Assembly (NCBI GenBank): GCA_036259475.1 | Contig: DATABS010000110.1 | Span: forward strand, 1-25,850 | Length of the DNA: 25,850 bases | DNA from: ZC4RG17 sp036259475 | GTDB lineage: Bacteria; Actinomycetota; Acidimicrobiia; Spongiisociales; ZC4RG35 | Direction: 5' to 3' | Part shown: positions 23,036 to 25,850 of the stretch, one piece after another | Position numbering within the stretch: the first letter of the stretch is position 1 | Layout: the number at the start of each line of letters is the position of its first letter | Program-made: the position numbers and the translations under genes | The notes under the pieces: generated by a model | Database searches by the model: none | What the model was told of the DNA's origin: nothing | The model's input: the letters and a program-made list of their open reading frames with translations, nothing else

Positions 23036-23502
23036 TGCGTCGCGCCCCAGCCCAAAAGCGGCCCATCGAACCGGATCCGGTATTCCGCAGCGTCCTCGTC
23101 TCCCAGGTGATCAACAAGGTCCTGTGGAGAGGAAAGAAGAACACTGCTCGTTCCATCGTCTACGACGCTCTGGAACTGGTCGAGCGTCGCGCCAACCAGG
23201 ATCCGGTGACGGTTCTCAAGCGAGCCGTCGACAATCTCCGGCCTCAGGTCGAGGTCCGGTCCCGACGCGTCGGCGGGTCCTCCTATCAGGTCCCGATAGA
23301 GGTTCCGGCCCGTCGCCAGGGAACCCTGGCGATCCGCTGGCTGGTCGACTACGCCCGTCGCCGCAAAGAGCCGATGATGGCCCAGCGTCTCGCCAATGAG
23401 ATCCTCGACGCCTCCAACAACACGGGGGCAGCCATCAAGCGGAAGGAAGACGTCCACAAGATGGCGGAGTCGAACAAGGCATTCGCCCACTACCGCTGGT
23501 AG
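23035..23502 (+). CDS. rpsG: 30S ribosomal protein S7
   Basis: A 155-residue S7, one short of the common length, with RRAPAQKRPIEPDPVF, INKVLWRGKKNTARSIVYDA, VEVRSRRVGGSSYQVPIEV and IRWLVDYARRRKEPMMAQRL. It initiates assembly of the 16S 3' domain head. The ATG overlaps the rpsL TGA (TGATG), so the two are translationally coupled. In E. coli the S12-S7 junction is the site of S7 feedback; here that junction has no spacer, so any feedback would have to act elsewhere, for example in the leader. Confidence 0.97.
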   Translation: MRRAPAQKRPIEPDPVFRSVLVSQVINKVLWRGKKNTARSIVYDALELVERRANQDPVTVLKRAVDNLRPQVEVRSRRVGGSSYQVPIEVPARRQGTLAIRWLVDYARRRKEPMMAQRLANEILDASNNTGAAIKRKEDVHKMAESNKAFAHYRW

Positions 23503-23519
23503 GACGGGCGGAGCCTCGA

Positions 23520-23537
23520 GGGGCCGGCTCAGGCCCC
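23520..23537 (+). other. Intercistronic hairpin between rpsG and fusA
   Basis: GGGGCC (23520-23525) and GGCCCC (23532-23537) form a 6-bp GC stem with a 6-base loop in the 63-base gap. No T-run follows, so read-through into fusA is expected; it may mark an RNA processing or attenuation point. Confidence 0.4.
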
Positions 23538-23565
23538 GAACGCCACTCGGAGAAGCTGATTCACC

Positions 23566-25668
23566 ATGACTCAAGAACTGTCCCGTCTGCGACAGGTACC
23601 GCTCGGCCGGACCCGAAATATCGGGATCATGGCCCACATCGACGCGGGCAAGACCACGCTGACCGAGCGCATCCTCTTCTACACCGGCCGCAGCTACAAG
23701 ATCGGTGAGGTGCACGACGGGGCGGCGGTGATGGACTGGATGGCCCAAGAGCAGGAGCGGGGGATCACGATCACCTCGGCCGCCACCACCTGCAACTGGC
23801 ACGAGCATCAGATCAATATCATCGACACGCCTGGCCACGTCGACTTCACCGTCGAGGTGGAGCGCGCCCTCCGCGTCCTCGATGGCGCGGTCGCGGTCTT
23901 CGACGGGGTGGCCGGAGTCGAACCGCAGTCCGAGACCGTGTGGCGCCAGGCCGACCGGTACCGCGTTCCCCGCATCTGCTTCATCAACAAGCTGGACCGG
24001 ACTGGCGCCGATTTCTACGCCGACATCGAATCCATCCGTCAGCGCCTGGGGGCGACGCCTCTCGTGATGCAGCTCCCGATCGGCCGGGAGGCCGACTTCC
24101 TGGGGATCGTCGACCTCGTCGAGATGAAAGCCCACATCTGGAAGGGCGACGACGGCAAGCACTGGGACACGACCGACATACCCGAGGACATGCGCGTCCA
24201 GTCCGAGGAGTACCGCGAGGCGCTGCTGGAGGCGATCGCCGAAACCTCCGAGGAGCTTCTCGAGGCGTTCCTGGAGAACGGCGACCTCACCCTCGACCAG
24301 ATCAGGCACGGGGTTCGCGCGGCGACTCTCACCCGCGAGCTGACCCCGGTCTTCTGTGGCTCGGCGTTCAAGAACAAGGGAGTGCAGCCACTCCTCGACG
24401 CCATCGTCTCATACCTCCCGGCCCCGAGCGACGTGCCCGCCATCGACGGGTTCAAGCCCGGAGACGAGGAAGTGAGGATGCTACGGGAGCCTTCCGACAC
24501 CGCTCCCTTCTCCGCCCTGGCCTTCAAGATCATGTCCGACCCCCACGTCGGCAAACTGACCTACTTCCGGGTCTATTCGGGCCACGCCTCGGCCGGCGAC
24601 GCCGTCCTCAACTCCTCGACCGGCAAGAAGGAGCGGCTGGGCCGGCTCCTCAAGATGCACGCCAATCACCGAGAGGACGTCGAAGACGTGTTCACCGGTG
24701 ACATCGTCGCCGCCATCGGCCTCAAGAACACGACCACAGGTGACACGCTGAGCGCCGAACACGAGCCGATCCAGCTCGAGTCGATGGAGTTCCCCGCGCC
24801 TGTGATCTCAGTGGCGATCGAGCCCAAGACCAAGGTGGACGAGGAGAAGCTGTCGCTCTCCTTGCAGCGCCTGGCCGAAGAGGATCCCACCTTCCTGGTC
24901 CGCACCGACGACGAGACCGGTCAAACGATCATTTCCGGCATGGGAGAGCTGCACCTCGAGATCCTGGTCGACCGTCTCATGCGGGAGTTCAAGGTCGAGG
25001 CCAACGTCGGCAATCCGCAGGTCGCCTACCGGGAAACGATCCGCAAGCCGATCGAAAAGGTCGAGGGCAAGTACGTGCGTCAGTCGGGCGGCCGCGGCCA
25101 GTACGGCCATGTCGTCATCAACCTGGAGCCCACCGGCCCGGGAGGCGGCTACGAGTTCATCGACAAGATCACCGGTGGCCGGGTTCCCCGGGAATACATT
25201 CCCTCGGTCGACTCGGGCATCGAAGACGCCCTCGAGGGCGGAGTCGTGGCCGGCTATCCGCTGGTGGATGTGCGCGCCACGCTCGTCGATGGTTCCTACC
25301 ACGACGTCGACTCGTCGGAGATGGCGTTCCGCATCGCCGGATCGATGGCCCTCCAGGAGGCAGCCAAGCGGGCCGGGGTAAAGATCCTCGAGCCGGTGAT
25401 GGAGGTAGAGGTCACGACACCCGAGGAATACATGGGTGATGTGATCGGCGACCTCAACGCCCGGCGGGGTAAGGTCGAGGGCATGACCCAGCGCGCCAAT
25501 GCCCAGGTGATCCGGGCCCAGGTGCCGATGGCCGAGATGTTCGGCTACGCCACCGATCTGCGGTCGAAGACCCAGGGACGAGCCGTGTACTCGATGCAGT
25601 TCCACTCATATCAGGACGTCCCCCAGTCGATCGCCGACGACATCGTCGCCAGTCGCCGGGGCGGATAA
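23566..25668 (+). CDS. fusA: Translation elongation factor G
   Basis: A 700-residue EF-G of normal length. GTPase motifs are AHIDAGKTT (23-31), the RGITITSAA switch I region, DTPGH starting at residue 87, NKLD at 141-144 and GSAFKNKG (about 263-270). Domain II to V sequences follow, including GMGELHLEILVDRLMREFKV, YRETIRKPIEKVEGKYVRQS, GGRGQYGHV and TPEEYMGDVIGDLNARRGKV then EGM. It drives tRNA-mRNA translocation after peptide bond formation. Third codon positions are mostly C or G, as elsewhere in the window and in contrast to tuf just downstream. Confidence 0.98.
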   Translation: MTQELSRLRQVPLGRTRNIGIMAHIDAGKTTLTERILFYTGRSYKIGEVHDGAAVMDWMAQEQERGITITSAATTCNWHEHQINIIDTPGHVDFTVEVERALRVLDGAVAVFDGVAGVEPQSETVWRQADRYRVPRICFINKLDRTGADFYADIESIRQRLGATPLVMQLPIGREADFLGIVDLVEMKAHIWKGDDGKHWDTTDIPEDMRVQSEEYREALLEAIAETSEELLEAFLENGDLTLDQIRHGVRAATLTRELTPVFCGSAFKNKGVQPLLDAIVSYLPAPSDVPAIDGFKPGDEEVRMLREPSDTAPFSALAFKIMSDPHVGKLTYFRVYSGHASAGDAVLNSSTGKKERLGRLLKMHANHREDVEDVFTGDIVAAIGLKNTTTGDTLSAEHEPIQLESMEFPAPVISVAIEPKTKVDEEKLSLSLQRLAEEDPTFLVRTDDETGQTIISGMGELHLEILVDRLMREFKVEANVGNPQVAYRETIRKPIEKVEGKYVRQSGGRGQYGHVVINLEPTGPGGGYEFIDKITGGRVPREYIPSVDSGIEDALEGGVVAGYPLVDVRATLVDGSYHDVDSSEMAFRIAGSMALQEAAKRAGVKILEPVMEVEVTTPEEYMGDVIGDLNARRGKVEGMTQRANAQVIRAQVPMAEMFGYATDLRSKTQGRAVYSMQFHSYQDVPQSIADDIVASRRGG

Positions 25669-25709
25669 ATCGGAAGCTGGAAGTTTCCTGACTCAGGAGG
25701 AAATCCACT

Positions 25710-25850
25710 ATGGGTAAGCAGAAGTTTGATCGGTCTAAGCCGCATGTGAATGTGGGGACGATGGGTCATATTGATCATGGGAAGACGACGTTGACGGCGG
25801 CGATTACGCGGGTGTTGGCGGAGCGTGTTGGGGGGGCGAACACGGCGTGG
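25710..25850 (+). CDS. tuf: Translation elongation factor Tu, N-terminal part (cut by window edge)
   Basis: The first 47 codons encode MGKQKFDRSKPHVNVGTMGH then IDHGKTTLTAAITRVLAERV and GGANTAW, with the GHIDHGKT P-loop. AGGAGGAAA precedes the ATG. Codon use is strikingly different from fusA next to it. By hand count 14 of the 47 codons end in T and only one in C, whereas among about the first 47 codons of fusA about 24 end in C and about 4 in T. The rest of the gene lies outside the window. Confidence 0.96.
   Translation, partial: MGKQKFDRSKPHVNVGTMGHIDHGKTTLTAAITRVLAERVGGANTAW

Overview
The window looks like chromosomal DNA of a high-GC actinobacterium. The evidence is strongly C/G-ending codons, an rpsL-rpsG-fusA-tuf (str) order, an Asp/Thr-rich lipoprotein linker, TAnnnT-type -10 boxes and a probable leaderless gene. 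An uncultured Acidimicrobiia-like lineage is plausible, but that is inference; no rRNA or other decisive marker is present.

Layout. (1) Minus strand, 1-902: the start of a DUF1638 protein (cut by the window edge) and a corrinoid (B12) methyl-carrier protein. (2) Plus strand, 1092-8052: two paralogous FAD/folate dehydrogenases of the dimethylglycine/sarcosine dehydrogenase type, with etfB and etfA between them. (3) Plus strand, 8233-11996: a glycine-betaine-type ABC importer (lipoprotein, permease, ATPase with a CBS-like tail, permease). (4) Plus strand, 12064-13251: promoter, switch-like RNA leader and a homocysteine S-methyltransferase. (5) Minus strand, 20864 down to 13288: an operon of an IclR regulator, a VOC-fold protein, a selenocysteine-containing NAD-type formate dehydrogenase whose alpha subunit is divided between two genes, and a non-pyrrolysine MttB-family methyltransferase. 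(6) 20940-22094: 5-formyl-THF cyclo-ligase (plus) and a glycine-rich stress-type protein (minus). (7) 22532-25850: the str operon with promoter and structured leader, running off the end inside tuf.

How the parts fit (inference from families and context): a quaternary amine, most likely glycine betaine, is imported. MttB transfers one methyl group to the corrinoid protein. The resulting dimethylglycine is demethylated twice by the two flavin/folate dehydrogenases, giving glycine, methylene-THF and electrons for ETF. The C1 units pass through folates (cyclo-ligase) to formate, which formate dehydrogenase oxidises to CO2 with NADH formation. The homocysteine methyltransferase may use betaine or another methyl donor for methionine. 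A 17-bp palindrome of the form GTTCC-N7-GGAAC occurs between the divergent corrinoid and dehydrogenase genes (twice, the second copy with two mismatches) and between iclR and the cyclo-ligase gene. It ties both ends of the cluster into one likely IclR regulon.

The most notable observations are the UGA/bSECIS in fdhA, the split alpha subunit, the shared operator, the switch-like leader before the homocysteine methyltransferase gene, a MITE-like palindromic element inside the fdh operon, and an abrupt codon-usage change at tuf.
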